NCBI GenBank assembly: GCA_035315345.1
Contig: DATFYA010000016.1
Coordinates: 1-64,000 of the forward strand
Reading direction: 5' to 3'
DNA length: 64,000 nt
DNA from: Candidatus Methylomirabilota bacterium
GTDB lineage: Bacteria > Methylomirabilota > Methylomirabilia > Rokubacteriales > CSP1-6
Each line of letters opens with the position of its first letter. Position 1 is the first letter of the stretch. Below are positions 1 to 8,789 of this stretch, one piece after another. The translations under genes and the position numbers were made by a program. The notes beneath the pieces were generated by a model. That model was not told the origin of the DNA. It saw only the letters and a list, made by a program, of their open reading frames with translations, and searched no databases.

Positions 1-95
1 TCACCGACATGTACGCCAAGGCCGTCCAGGGCATGAAGGCGGAGGACGCGGTGCAGTGGGCGGACACGGAGCTGAAGAAGATCTACGGAAGCTGA
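1..95 (+). CDS. C-terminal end of a sugar-type ABC solute-binding protein (partial)
   Basis: The window opens inside a gene read in frame 3. The last 30 codons give TDMYAKAVQGMKAEDAVQWA and then DTELKKIYGS before a TGA at 93-95. An alternation of helix-forming residues ending in AVQWADTELKKIYG is typical of the C-terminus of family 1 extracellular solute-binding proteins, where the last helix packs on the C-lobe. The rest of the gene lies outside the window, so function beyond this family is inference. A second family 1 binding protein is encoded at 17032-18342. Confidence 0.6.
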   Translation, partial: TDMYAKAVQGMKAEDAVQWADTELKKIYGS

Positions 96-181
96 GCCCG
101 ATGCCGGCGGGCTCCTGACCATCGGGGCCCGCCGCGCGTGATGTCGCCCCCGCTCCGATCTCGACCGACCGAGGCCGTCCG

Positions 182-994
182 ATCGATTCGTCCGCCCTGA
201 TCCTGCTGGCCGCGAAGATCGCGGCGTCGGCCTTCTTCGTCCTCGGCGGGACCGCGGCCGCCGAGTGGCTGGGGCCGCGGCTCGGCTCCATCGTGGGCTC
301 GACGCCCCAGCTGGCGATCCTCTCGCTCATCTTCTTCACCATCGAGCAAGGTCCCGCGTTCGCCGCGGAGAGCGCATTCTGGACCATTCCCGGCATGGGC
401 GCGGCGGTGCCGGTCTACCTGGGCTATCTCGCGGCGACGCGGCTGGTTCCGGCCCCGCGCCTCCGCTCGGTGGCCACCGCGGTGTCGGTCGGCACCGCCA
501 CCTTCGTGGCCGCGACGCTGCTGCTCAGCGCGCTGCCCCTCGGGCCGCTGACCGCGGTGCCGTTCGCGGCCGCGGTCTGCCTGGGCGCGGGCGTCCTCGT
601 GCGGCACCTGCCGGACACCGCCACGCTGCGGCGCGGACCCACGTCGATCCCGCTGCTGGTGATCCGGGTGGCCGTCTCGGCCCTCACCGTGCTGGTGGTG
701 ACGTCGGTGGCGCATCTGCTCGGGCCCAAGTGGTCGGGGCTGGTGGTGGGCTTTCCGGTCAACGGCCTGCCGGTGATCGCGCTGCTGCACGCCCGCTACG
801 GCCCCGAGGTGATCATGCCGTTCATCCGCATGTTCCCCATCGGGGCGTTCGGCATCTGTCTGTTCAACCTGGTGGCGTGGTGGACGCTGGTGCAGATCGG
901 GCTGCCGGCCACGATCGCGCTCGCATATGCGGTGGACGTCGCGTATCTGGCGGCGGTAGCCTGGCTGCGCCGGCCTCGCCCGGTCACGACATGA
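182..994 (+). CDS. multi-pass membrane protein with internal duplication, apparent AUC start
   Basis: About 270 residues, with roughly eight hydrophobic segments. The two halves are related: IAASAFFVLGGTAAAEWLGP in the first half lines up with VAVSALTVLVVTSVAHLLGP in the second, and each is followed by a GS/GF-x-P turn and another helix, so the fold is an internal duplication. The first in-frame canonical start is GTG 293, which would delete the first repeat helix. Coding character continues upstream to about 185, and the only plausible start is ATC 182, 7 bases after GAGG (171-174). No family can be named with confidence; the layout recalls small duplicated membrane proteins such as GlpM-like ones. 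Its stop overlaps the next start as ATGA, implying translational coupling. Confidence 0.65.
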   Translation: MDSSALILLAAKIAASAFFVLGGTAAAEWLGPRLGSIVGSTPQLAILSLIFFTIEQGPAFAAESAFWTIPGMGAAVPVYLGYLAATRLVPAPRLRSVATAVSVGTATFVAATLLLSALPLGPLTAVPFAAAVCLGAGVLVRHLPDTATLRRGPTSIPLLVIRVAVSALTVLVVTSVAHLLGPKWSGLVVGFPVNGLPVIALLHARYGPEVIMPFIRMFPIGAFGICLFNLVAWWTLVQIGLPATIALAYAVDVAYLAAVAWLRRPRPVTT

Positions 995-2079
995 AGATCC
1001 GAGACCTCCAGGCCGATCACTATCGCATCACGCTGCCGGTGGCGCTCTCCGACTCGACCCACGGGATCATCGAGGACTTCGAGCTGCTCACCGCGCGCGT
1101 GCGCGACGCCGACGGCGTCGAGGGCGTGGGCTACACCTACACGGTGGGCACCGGCGGCGCCGCGGTGCGGGCGCTGCTGGCGCGCGATCTGGCCCCGCGG
1201 CTCGCCGGCCGCGAGGCCGAGGACATCGAGGCGCTCTGGCAGCTCATGTGGTGGGCGCTGCACTACGGCGGCCGGGGCGGGGCCCAGGCGCTCGCCATCT
1301 CGGCGGTGGACATAGCGCTGTGGGATCTGCGCGCGCGGCGTCAAGGCGCGCCGCTCTGGCGCGTGCTCGGCGGGTTCGATCCGCGCGTGCCTTGCTACGC
1401 CGGCGGCATCGATCTCGAGCTGCCGCTCGACGCGCTGCTGCGCCAGACCGAGGACAACCTGGCCCGCGGGTTCCGGGCCATCAAGATGAAGGTGGGCCGG
1501 GCCGCGCTTCGGGAAGACGTCGAGCGGGTCCGGGCCATGCGCGCGCATCTAGGCCCGGATGTCCCCCTGATGGCGGATGCCAACATGCGGTGGAGCGTCG
1601 ACGAGGCCATCCGCGCGGCGCGGGCGCTCCGCGATCAGGACCTGGTCTGGCTCGAGGAGCCCACGATCCCCGACGACGTGCCGGGCCACGTCCGCATCGT
1701 GCGCGAGGGCGGGGTGCCCATCGCGGCGGGGGAGAACCTCCACACCCTCCACGAGTTCCGCGCGTTGATCGCGGCCGGCGGGGTGACCTTCCCCGAGCCC
1801 GACGTCACCAGTTGCGGCGGCATCACCACGTTCATGAAGATCTGCCACCTCGCCGAGGCCTTCAATCTGCCGGTGACCTCGCACGGGGCCCACGACGTGA
1901 CGGTGCACCTGCTCGCCGCCGTCCCCAATCGCTCCTATCTCGAGGCGCACGGCTTCGGACTGGACCGCTACATCGAGGTCCCGCTCCAGATCCAGGCGGG
2001 GCGCGCCATCGCCCCCGACCGGCCGGGCCACGGGGTGGTCTTCGACTGGGCCGCCCTCTCGCCGCTCCGGGTCGACTGA
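991..2079 (+). CDS. mandelate racemase / muconate lactonizing enzyme family protein (enolase superfamily)
   Basis: A 362-residue cytoplasmic enzyme that should abstract an alpha proton from an acid-sugar or related carboxylate and stabilise an Mg2+ enolate. The capping domain covers residues 1-125 and the barrel the rest. Visible catalytic residues are the KMK motif (K165, K167), metal ligands D196 (ADANM), E222 (WLEEP) and E248 (AGENL), and the D271/H298 pair (PEPD and TSHGAHD). This Lys plus His-Asp arrangement is that of the mandelate racemase subgroup, which includes racemases and sugar-acid dehydratases, so the substrate is open. The start is ATG 991, overlapping the upstream stop; the open frame before it (from 265) is a shadow of the membrane gene. 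Confidence 0.9.
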   Translation: MKIRDLQADHYRITLPVALSDSTHGIIEDFELLTARVRDADGVEGVGYTYTVGTGGAAVRALLARDLAPRLAGREAEDIEALWQLMWWALHYGGRGGAQALAISAVDIALWDLRARRQGAPLWRVLGGFDPRVPCYAGGIDLELPLDALLRQTEDNLARGFRAIKMKVGRAALREDVERVRAMRAHLGPDVPLMADANMRWSVDEAIRAARALRDQDLVWLEEPTIPDDVPGHVRIVREGGVPIAAGENLHTLHEFRALIAAGGVTFPEPDVTSCGGITTFMKICHLAEAFNLPVTSHGAHDVTVHLLAAVPNRSYLEAHGFGLDRYIEVPLQIQAGRAIAPDRPGHGVVFDWAALSPLRVD

Positions 2080-2107
2080 GTCGTCGGCGCCGAGCTCGAC
2101 CCGGCCG

Positions 2108-2455
2108 TCAGCGGACGAACGAGGGGCTGGTCTTGTCCGCCTTCGGGGCGGGATCGATCGGACCCGGATCGGTGGGGCTCGGCAGGTGGCGCTCGATCAG
2201 TCGCCAATGCCGGACCGCGAGGAGACACGAGGCGAACGCAACCTCGGCGCGTGCGTCGGCGGCCGAGCGCTGGATGTCCACGTGCCCGGTCGTCAGGTCC
2301 ACGTCCCGCACCTGGGCGTCGAATTGCGGCGACGTCTGACGCGTGTAGCTCACGCACGTGGCGACGTCGGCGCGCGACTGCTCCGCGTAGTCGGGCGGCC
2401 AGGCGTAGCCGACCGTCAACACCGCGACACTTCCGAGCACGATGGCCCTGATCAT
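2108..2455 (-). CDS. small exported protein of unknown function
   Basis: 115 residues. The N-terminus MIRAIVLGSVAVLTVGYAW is a short hydrophobic signal or anchor. The mature part has two cysteines and a charged helical centre (SAADARAEVAFASCLLAVRHW) and ends in a Pro-rich tail. ATG 2455 is chosen over an upstream ATG because GGAGGAG lies 9 bases before it. The gene converges with the enolase-superfamily gene, with 28 bases between stops. I do not recognise a family, and no neighbour suggests a role. Confidence 0.6.
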   Translation of the reverse strand: MIRAIVLGSVAVLTVGYAWPPDYAEQSRADVATCVSYTRQTSPQFDAQVRDVDLTTGHVDIQRSAADARAEVAFASCLLAVRHWRLIERHLPSPTDPGPIDPAPKADKTSPSFVR

Positions 2456-2622
2456 GGCTGGCTCCTCCGCGTACCGGGGGAGCAAGAGGTGGGCCAGCGG
2501 AAGAACGAGGGAATCGGGCGGATCGAGGGAGGACGGCGCGCGCCGGGTGCGTCAACGTGGAACCACCACGGAAAATTCTGCCCGGTCAGCGCAGCGGTCG
2601 CGTCAGAGCGGCGGTAGCGTCG

Positions 2623-2922
2623 TCAGGACAGCGCGGGCGGCTCCGGGAACTGCTGGTCCACGAGGCGATGGTTGCGGAGGCCGATCGCCTCGCGCTGGAT
2701 GATCAGGGTATGGCGGGCCTCGAGGGCCCGCCGCCGCGCGTCGCGGTACCGGGCGAGCGCGGTCTCGCGCGCGATCGCCGGCGCGCGCCCGAGGTCCTCA
2801 CGCAGCTCGGCGCAGAGGCGCAGCGCGGCCTCCAGGCGCTCCCCCGCGCGCCCCAGCGTGGCCGCCTTCTCCGCGAGGATCTCCTTCTCGGTCCGCTGGA
2901 GGGATTCCTCGCGGGCGTTCAC
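2623..2922 (-). CDS. small helical coiled-coil protein, unknown function
   Basis: 99 residues, almost entirely charged helix with heptad-like Leu/Ala spacing (RTEKEILAEKAATLGRAGER, EARHTLIIQREAIGL). No signal peptide or catalytic motif is visible. The start is GTG 2922, whose bases form a GTGA overlap with the stop of the CaiB gene upstream, so the two should be co-translated. It could be a small regulatory or scaffold protein of the CoA-transferase, but that is only an inference from the coupling. Confidence 0.6.
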   Translation of the reverse strand: MNAREESLQRTEKEILAEKAATLGRAGERLEAALRLCAELREDLGRAPAIARETALARYRDARRRALEARHTLIIQREAIGLRNHRLVDQQFPEPPALS

Positions 2923-4130
2923 GCGGGTCCCTCGATGACGCCGGCGGCGATCAGCTCCTGGATGCGCTCGTCCTTGTAGCCGAGCACATCGCGCAGCACC
3001 CGACGGGTGTGCTCGCCCACCCGGTAGGCCGCGGGCGCGCGCGGATGGGTGGGCTGGCCGTCCACGTGATAGGGGCTCGCGGTCACCCGCAGATCCTGGC
3101 GGCCCGGATGCGGCAGCACCGGGAAGAACTGGCGCACGGCCAGATGCTCCTGCGCGATGACCTCGGCCGGCCGCAGGACCGGGGCGCAGGGGATGCGGGC
3201 CTCGGTCAACGCGGCCAGCGCGGCCTCCGCGCTCGGGAAGGTATCGAGCCAGGCGGTGATGATCTGGCGAAGCGCGCGCCAGTTGTTCCGCCGGGTCAGC
3301 GACGAGGTGAAGCGCGGATCGCGGCCCAGCTCGGGCCGCTGCATGAGGCCGAGCAGCCGCTCCCACAGCCGTGGGGCGCCCACGACCTGCATGGCCATGT
3401 AGCGGTCGCCGATCTGGTGGACGATCATGCCGGGACGGGGGTTGCCGTGCTCCGCGCCGCCGTTGAGCACCGAGGCGTAGGTGACGCTGTCGGCGCCCAC
3501 CAGCGCCTCCAGCATCGACACGTCGAGATGCGCGCCCCGTCCGGTGCGCGCCCGTCGCCAGAGCGCGGCCATGATGGCCCCCATCGCGTGCGCGGCGGCC
3601 AGCACGTCGGCGGCCTGCAGATTCGAGGCGCGCGGGGCGGCCTCGTCGCCCTGCTCCAGCGCCATCATCCCGGAGGCGGCGTTGATGATGTGGGCGAAGG
3701 CAGGCCGCTCCCGCCACGGACCGGTCTGGCCGAAGCCGGAGATGGAGCAGTAGACGATGTCGGGCTTCACGGCGGAGACCGCGGGATAGTCGAGGCCCAA
3801 ACGGCCCACCACCCCCGGCGCGAAGTTCTCGATGAACACGTCGGCGTGCGTGGCGAGCCCCAGCACGACGTCGCGGCCCTCGGGACGGCTCAGATCCACC
3901 GCCACGCTCTCCTTGCCCGCGTTCACCCGTGCGAAGTAGGTGGACTGGTCATCGCGGCCGGGCTCGATCTGGTGCGGGTTGCGGCGCATCTCGTCGCCCT
4001 CGACGGGCCGCTCGATCTTGATGACGCGCGCGCCGAGGTCTGACAGCAGGCGCGTGCAGTAGGGGCCGGCCAGGACACGCGTGAGATCGACCACGACGAG
4101 GCCGTGCAACGGCAGGGACGAGTCGGACAT
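2919..4130 (-). CDS. CaiB/BaiF family CoA-transferase (copy 1)
   Basis: 403 residues, the usual length for family III CoA-transferases. These enzymes move CoA between carboxylic acids through an aspartyl-CoA thioester intermediate. Family landmarks are [20 protein letters not shown] at the N-terminus, [24 protein letters not shown], and the middle-domain stretch [13 protein letters not shown]. The substrate acid cannot be read from sequence. The gene is expressed from a -10 element 9 bases upstream and ends in a GTGA overlap with a small coiled-coil gene. A close paralogue is at 14953-16161. Confidence 0.92.
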   Translation of the reverse strand: MSDSSLPLHGLVVVDLTRVLAGPYCTRLLSDLGARVIKIERPVEGDEMRRNPHQIEPGRDDQSTYFARVNAGKESVAVDLSRPEGRDVVLGLATHADVFIENFAPGVVGRLGLDYPAVSAVKPDIVYCSISGFGQTGPWRERPAFAHIINAASGMMALEQGDEAAPRASNLQAADVLAAAHAMGAIMAALWRRARTGRGAHLDVSMLEALVGADSVTYASVLNGGAEHGNPRPGMIVHQIGDRYMAMQVVGAPRLWERLLGLMQRPELGRDPRFTSSLTRRNNWRALRQIITAWLDTFPSAEAALAALTEARIPCAPVLRPAEVIAQEHLAVRQFFPVLPHPGRQDLRVTASPYHVDGQPTHPRAPAAYRVGEHTRRVLRDVLGYKDERIQELIAAGVIEGPA

Positions 4131-4139
4131 TTCCCGGCG

Positions 4140-4145
4140 AGTATA
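4140..4145 (-). promoter_or_regulatory. -10 element of CaiB copy 1
   Basis: On the minus strand the hexamer is TATACT, 9 bases before the ATG at 4130. No convincing -35 box is present 16-18 bases upstream. With a normal start-site distance the transcript would begin within about 3 bases of the start codon. Confidence 0.55.
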
Positions 4146-4169
4146 CCGTCGGACGCGGAGCGGTGCTCC

Positions 4170-4820
<651 letters not shown>

Positions 4821-4895
4821 GGGTGTTCCTCCTTGGGCTAGAGCCTACCTCAGGCGGGCCGTCGCAGCCACTCTGCTATGCTCGGAGGAGTCGAC

Positions 4896-5570
4896 ATGAG
4901 CGACAACGGCGCGGCCGCGCAATCCCGTCCGGGGACGATCCGGGCCGTCATCTTCGACATGGATGGCGTCCTCGTGGACTCCGAGCCCTTCGGCTTCGAG
5001 GCCCTGCGTCGGGTGATGACGCGTCATGGCCTGCCCTACTCGGAGGAGGAGAACGCCGAGTTCCTCGGCCGCACCACGCTCGATTCCTGCCGGATCCTGA
5101 AGGCGCGGCACGGCTTCGCCGCATCGGCCGAGACGCTGGCCGACTGGTACGTCGAGCACATGCTGGAGCAGATCGGGCGCGGACCGATCCCGATGGCCGG
5201 CGTGCCCGAGGTGCTGCGTCAGGTGCGGGCCGCGGGCTACCGCATGGCGCTGGCGTCCTCCGCGGAGGTCCGCGTGATCGAGGCCAACCTGGTCGCCCTG
5301 GCGATCCGCCCGCTCTTCGAGGCCGTCGTCTCGGGTACGCAGGTGGCCCGCGGCAAGCCCGCGCCGGACGTGTTCCTGGCCGCCGCCGACCGTCTCGCGA
5401 CGCCGCCCGCGCAGTGCCTCGTCATCGAGGATTCGCGGAACGGTCTGCTGGCCGCCAAGGCCGCGGGCATGCGCTGCGCGGTCGTGCCCTGCAGCTACAC
5501 CCGCGGGCAAGATCTCCGCGAGGCGGATCACCGGCTCGACGCCCTGCCCGAGCTGCTCGCGCTCCTCTAG
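4896..5570 (+). CDS. HAD-superfamily hydrolase, beta-phosphoglucomutase/phosphatase-like
   Basis: 224 residues. Motif I is IFDMDGVLVDSE with nucleophile D21 and acid/base D23. The cap domain follows (FGFEALRRVM to GPIPMAGVPEVL), then motif II as LASSAE, motif III lysine in ARGKPAPDVFL and motif IV in VIEDSRNG. This is the subclass I arrangement of sugar-phosphate phosphatases and phosphoglucomutases; the substrate is unknown. ATG 4896 is chosen over ATG 4878 because GGAGGAG sits 5 bases upstream of it. The gene converges with mtgA. Confidence 0.9.
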   Translation: MSDNGAAAQSRPGTIRAVIFDMDGVLVDSEPFGFEALRRVMTRHGLPYSEEENAEFLGRTTLDSCRILKARHGFAASAETLADWYVEHMLEQIGRGPIPMAGVPEVLRQVRAAGYRMALASSAEVRVIEANLVALAIRPLFEAVVSGTQVARGKPAPDVFLAAADRLATPPAQCLVIEDSRNGLLAAKAAGMRCAVVPCSYTRGQDLREADHRLDALPELLALL

Positions 5571-5581
5571 GAGCGGCGCGC

Positions 5582-6298
5582 TCAGATCTGCTTCCAGAGG
5601 AACGCGGCGCGCCCCATTCGCCGCTCGATCACCGCCACGCGATGCTGGTAGGCCGCGCTGGCCGACCCGGGGCGCCAGGCGGCGGGATTCGGCAGGATCG
5701 CGGCCAGCTGAGCGGCCTCGCGTTCGTCCAGGTCCGCCGCCGGCTTGCCGAAGTAGCGCTGGCTCGCCGCGCCCACGCCGTAGATGCCCGGGCCCAGCTC
5801 GACCACGTTCAGGTACAGCTCGAGAATGCGCCGCTTGGGCAAGGTCCGCTCGAGCTGCCAGGTGAGCAGCGCCTCCTTCGTCTTGCGCAGCGGGTTGCGG
5901 GATCTGGAGAGCCACAGGTTCTTGGCCAGCTGCTGGGTGATCGTGGACGCCCCGCGCGGCAGCTCGCGGTCGCGCAGGGCGTCCTCGAGCGCGCTCTGCA
6001 TCTCGTCGAGCGCGAAGCCGTGATGGCTGAAGAAGTTGACGTCCTCGGCGACCAGCACCGCCCGCTTCACCGCGGGCGAGATCGCCGCGTAGGGTGTCCA
6101 CTCCCGGGCCACGCGATCCGGCCGGCCGCGGGCGCGCTGCAGGGCCCGGTACTGCTCGATGAAGGCGGTCGTCGCGGGGCGCTCGATGGCGAGGCGACGG
6201 ACCGACGGCCAGGCCCAGATCTCGACGGCCAGCCATCCGGCGATCGCCAGCATCGCGATCACCGCCAGGCGCCCGGCCCACCCGCGTCGGCTGCGCAT
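5582..6298 (-). CDS. mtgA: monofunctional biosynthetic peptidoglycan transglycosylase
   Basis: 238 residues, the normal MtgA length. It polymerises lipid II into glycan strands at the outer face of the inner membrane. A single N-terminal membrane anchor (residues 9-30) precedes a GT51 domain with the catalytic glutamate E85 in AEDVNFFSHHG and the motif RGASTITQQLAKNL (residues 115-128), then RKTKEALLTWQLE and YLNVVELG. There is no transpeptidase domain. It is divergent from the M20 amidohydrolase, with only 23 bases between starts. Confidence 0.95.
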   Translation of the reverse strand: MRSRRGWAGRLAVIAMLAIAGWLAVEIWAWPSVRRLAIERPATTAFIEQYRALQRARGRPDRVAREWTPYAAISPAVKRAVLVAEDVNFFSHHGFALDEMQSALEDALRDRELPRGASTITQQLAKNLWLSRSRNPLRKTKEALLTWQLERTLPKRRILELYLNVVELGPGIYGVGAASQRYFGKPAADLDEREAAQLAAILPNPAAWRPGSASAAYQHRVAVIERRMGRAAFLWKQI

Positions 6299-6321
6299 GA
6301 CCCATGGTATCGTGGGGCCCC

Positions 6322-7488
6322 ATGAACGCCCTCAAGCAGCGCGTCGCGGGCGCGGTGGATCGGCTCGGTGACGAGCTCACCGCGCTGTCGCACCGGATCC
6401 ACGCGCATCCCGAGCTGGCGTTCGAGGAGACGCGGGCGAGCGGCTGGCTCCGCGAGTTCCTGGACACGCAGGGCTTCCAGGTGGAGCCGGGCGTGGGCGG
6501 CGTCGGCACCGCGTTCCGGGCGACCCTCGAGACCGGCCCGGGCCCGACCCTGGCGATCCTCTGCGAGTACGACGCGCTGCCCGGCGTCGGTCACGCCTGC
6601 GGTCACAACGTGATCGCGGCCGCGGGCGCCGGGGCGGGCGCCGCGCTCATGGCTGCGCGCGACGGCCTGCCGCCCGGACGCATCGTGGTGATCGGCACGC
6701 CGGCCGAGGAGCGGGGCGGAGGCAAGGGCGTGCTCGTGGAGGCCGGCGTCTTCCGGGACGTGGACGGGGCGATGATGATCCACGGCTTCGATCGCACGCT
6801 GCTGCATCAGGACCTGCTCGGGGTCGTCCGCGCGACGTTCGAGTGGGCGGGCAAGGCCGCGCACGCCTCGGCCGATCCGTGGGAGGGCGTCAACGCGCTG
6901 GACGCCTGCGTGCAGACGTTCAACGCGGTCAGCATGCTGCGGCAGCAGATGCGGCCGGACTGCCGCATCCACGGCGTGGTCGCGGACGGCGGCGCGGCCG
7001 CCAACATCATTCCGGAGCGCGCGGTGGCCGACTTCAACGTGCGCGGGCCGAGCCTCGCGTCGATGTGGGCCCTCTACCGCCGCGTCGTCGCGTGCGCCGA
7101 GGCGGCCGCGGTGGCGACCGGCGCGCGGCTCACGGTGACGCAGCACCGGGACGTCTACGAGCCGCTGAAGCGCAACCAGGCGCTGCTCGACGTCTTCGCG
7201 GACAACCTCGGCGCGGCCGGGCTCGGCGAGGGGCCGCCCGCGCCCGACCGTCTGGCCTCCTCGGACATCGGCAACGTGAGCCAGGTCACGCCGACGATCC
7301 ACGCGTGGATCGCGATCGCTCCGCTCGGCACCGCGATCCACACCCGCGAGTTCGCGGCGGCCGCCGCGGCGCCGGGGGCGCGCGCCGGACTGCTGGCCGG
7401 GGCCAAGCTGATGGCCCTCAGCGCGGTGGACCTGCTGGCTGACCCGGCCCGGCTGGCCGCGATGAAGGAGGAGTTTCGGGGCCGGTGA
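6322..7488 (+). CDS. M20-family amidohydrolase / metallopeptidase
   Basis: 388 residues. The protein should hydrolyse an N-acyl amino acid or related amide with a two-metal site. Landmarks are HAHPELAFEE, the metal ligands in CEYDALPGVGHACGHN (H91, H95), GTPAEERGGG (E129/E130), and the dimerisation domain beginning near WAGKAAHAS. A C-terminal IHTREFAAAAA carries the last metal histidine. This looks closest to the AbgB/p-aminobenzoyl-glutamate hydrolase-like branch. ATG 6322 is preferred; an in-frame ATG at 6304 would add six residues. It overlaps the TAXI gene by GTGA. Confidence 0.88.
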   Translation: MNALKQRVAGAVDRLGDELTALSHRIHAHPELAFEETRASGWLREFLDTQGFQVEPGVGGVGTAFRATLETGPGPTLAILCEYDALPGVGHACGHNVIAAAGAGAGAALMAARDGLPPGRIVVIGTPAEERGGGKGVLVEAGVFRDVDGAMMIHGFDRTLLHQDLLGVVRATFEWAGKAAHASADPWEGVNALDACVQTFNAVSMLRQQMRPDCRIHGVVADGGAAANIIPERAVADFNVRGPSLASMWALYRRVVACAEAAAVATGARLTVTQHRDVYEPLKRNQALLDVFADNLGAAGLGEGPPAPDRLASSDIGNVSQVTPTIHAWIAIAPLGTAIHTREFAAAAAAPGARAGLLAGAKLMALSAVDLLADPARLAAMKEEFRGR

Positions 7489-8789
7489 AGAGCCGGTTCA
7501 CGCGCTGGACCCTCGCGGTGGTGCTCACCGTCGCGGTCGTCTGGGTGAGCCTCCTCGTCATGGATCCGTTCCCGCCGCGGCGGATCATCGTCGCGACCGG
7601 CCAGCCCGACGGCACCTACGACGCGCTCGGGCGGGAGTATCAGCGGCGCTTGCGCCGCGAGGGCCTCACCGTCGAGCTGCGGCGCACCGCGGGCTCGGTC
7701 GAGAATCTGGATCTGCTCCGGCGCGGCGGGGCCGACGTGGCCTTCGTGCAGGGCGGCATCTACCAGCCCGCCGAGGATCCCCAGCAGCGCCTGCGGGGCA
7801 TGGCCGCGATCTACCGCGAGCCGCTCTGGATCTTCTACCGGGGCCAGCCGATCGGCGACGGGCTCGCGTCGCTCGCGGGCCGGCGGCTCTCGATCGGGGC
7901 GCCGGGCAGCGGCACCGAGGCGGTGGCGCGCGCGCTCTTCGACGCGCTCGGGCTGTCGACGGGCGGAGCGAACGTGGAGCGCCTGACCTCGGCCGAGGCG
8001 CGCCGCGCGCTCGAGGAGGAGCGCATCGACGCCGCCTTCTTCGTGGCCTCCTACGCCGACGTCAACGTCGTCGCGCTGCTCCATCGCCCGGACGTGCACC
8101 TGCTGGGCTTCACCCGCGACGTGGCCTTCGCGCGGAACTTCCGCTATCTCACTCCGGTCCGCCTGGACCAGGGACTGCTCGACCTGAAGGTGGACCTGCC
8201 TCGCCATGAGGTCACGCTGATGGCGCCGGCGGCGTTGCTGCTCTGCCGCGAGTCCCTACATCCGCGCGTGGTCGAGCAGATCCTCACGATCGCGCGCGAC
8301 GTGCACGGGGCCGGCAGCCTCATCGATACGCCCGGACGCTTCCCGACCCGCGAGGGGGTGGACGTCCCGCTGCACGACGCGGCCGACTCGTTCCTCACCC
8401 GGGGCGAGTCGCTGCTCTCCCGCGTGCTCCCGTACTGGGCGCTGCGCTGGTTCCTCCAGATGCGCCTGCTGGTCCTGCCGCTGTTCGCGGTGTGGGTGCC
8501 GCTGTTCGGGATCATGCCGATGCTGCTGAACTGGCGGGGCAACCGCGTGCTCCAGCAGCTCTACGCGGCCCTGCGCGACGCGGAGGCGGAGGTCGCCACC
8601 GCCGGCGGAGAGGCCGCGCTGCGCGACGTCATCGCGCGGATCGAGGCGCTGCGCAATCGCATCGAGGGGCTGGCCCAGCGGCTGCCCCTGAAGCACCAGC
8701 GGGATCTCTATCACTGCCGCCTGCACGTCTCGCTGGTGCTGGCGGAGGCGCGGGAGCGCCTCACCGGAATGGTGCAGCAGCCCTTCTAG
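7485..8789 (+). CDS. TAXI-family substrate-binding protein with membrane anchors at both ends
   Basis: 434 residues, longer than the roughly 320 of soluble TAXI proteins. An N-terminal membrane segment (residues 7-27) is followed by the TAXI fold: IIVATGQPDGTYDALG, RRTAGSVENLDLLRRG, DVAFVQGG, and a second lobe with LSIGAPGSGTEAVARAL. After about residue 300 comes a second membrane region (RLLVLPLFAVWVPLFGIMP) and then a cytoplasmic coiled coil. No TRAP permease gene lies nearby. It is translationally coupled to the M20 gene (GTGA). The membrane-tethered form suggests sensing or scavenging rather than a freely diffusing receptor, which is inference. Confidence 0.85.
   Translation: MKSRFTRWTLAVVLTVAVVWVSLLVMDPFPPRRIIVATGQPDGTYDALGREYQRRLRREGLTVELRRTAGSVENLDLLRRGGADVAFVQGGIYQPAEDPQQRLRGMAAIYREPLWIFYRGQPIGDGLASLAGRRLSIGAPGSGTEAVARALFDALGLSTGGANVERLTSAEARRALEEERIDAAFFVASYADVNVVALLHRPDVHLLGFTRDVAFARNFRYLTPVRLDQGLLDLKVDLPRHEVTLMAPAALLLCRESLHPRVVEQILTIARDVHGAGSLIDTPGRFPTREGVDVPLHDAADSFLTRGESLLSRVLPYWALRWFLQMRLLVLPLFAVWVPLFGIMPMLLNWRGNRVLQQLYAALRDAEAEVATAGGEAALRDVIARIEALRNRIEGLAQRLPLKHQRDLYHCRLHVSLVLAEARERLTGMVQQPF

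Noticed and set aside
265-990. Possible fusion of an N-terminal 240-residue domain to the mandelate-racemase-family enzyme
   Set aside because: This part of the frame overlaps the membrane gene, has shadow composition, and a complete enolase-superfamily enzyme begins at ATG 991.
8786-8789. Shared CTAG between convergent stop codons as a special signal
   Set aside because: TAG stops on opposite strands overlap as CTAG by chance when genes abut; only one such exact case is present in the window.
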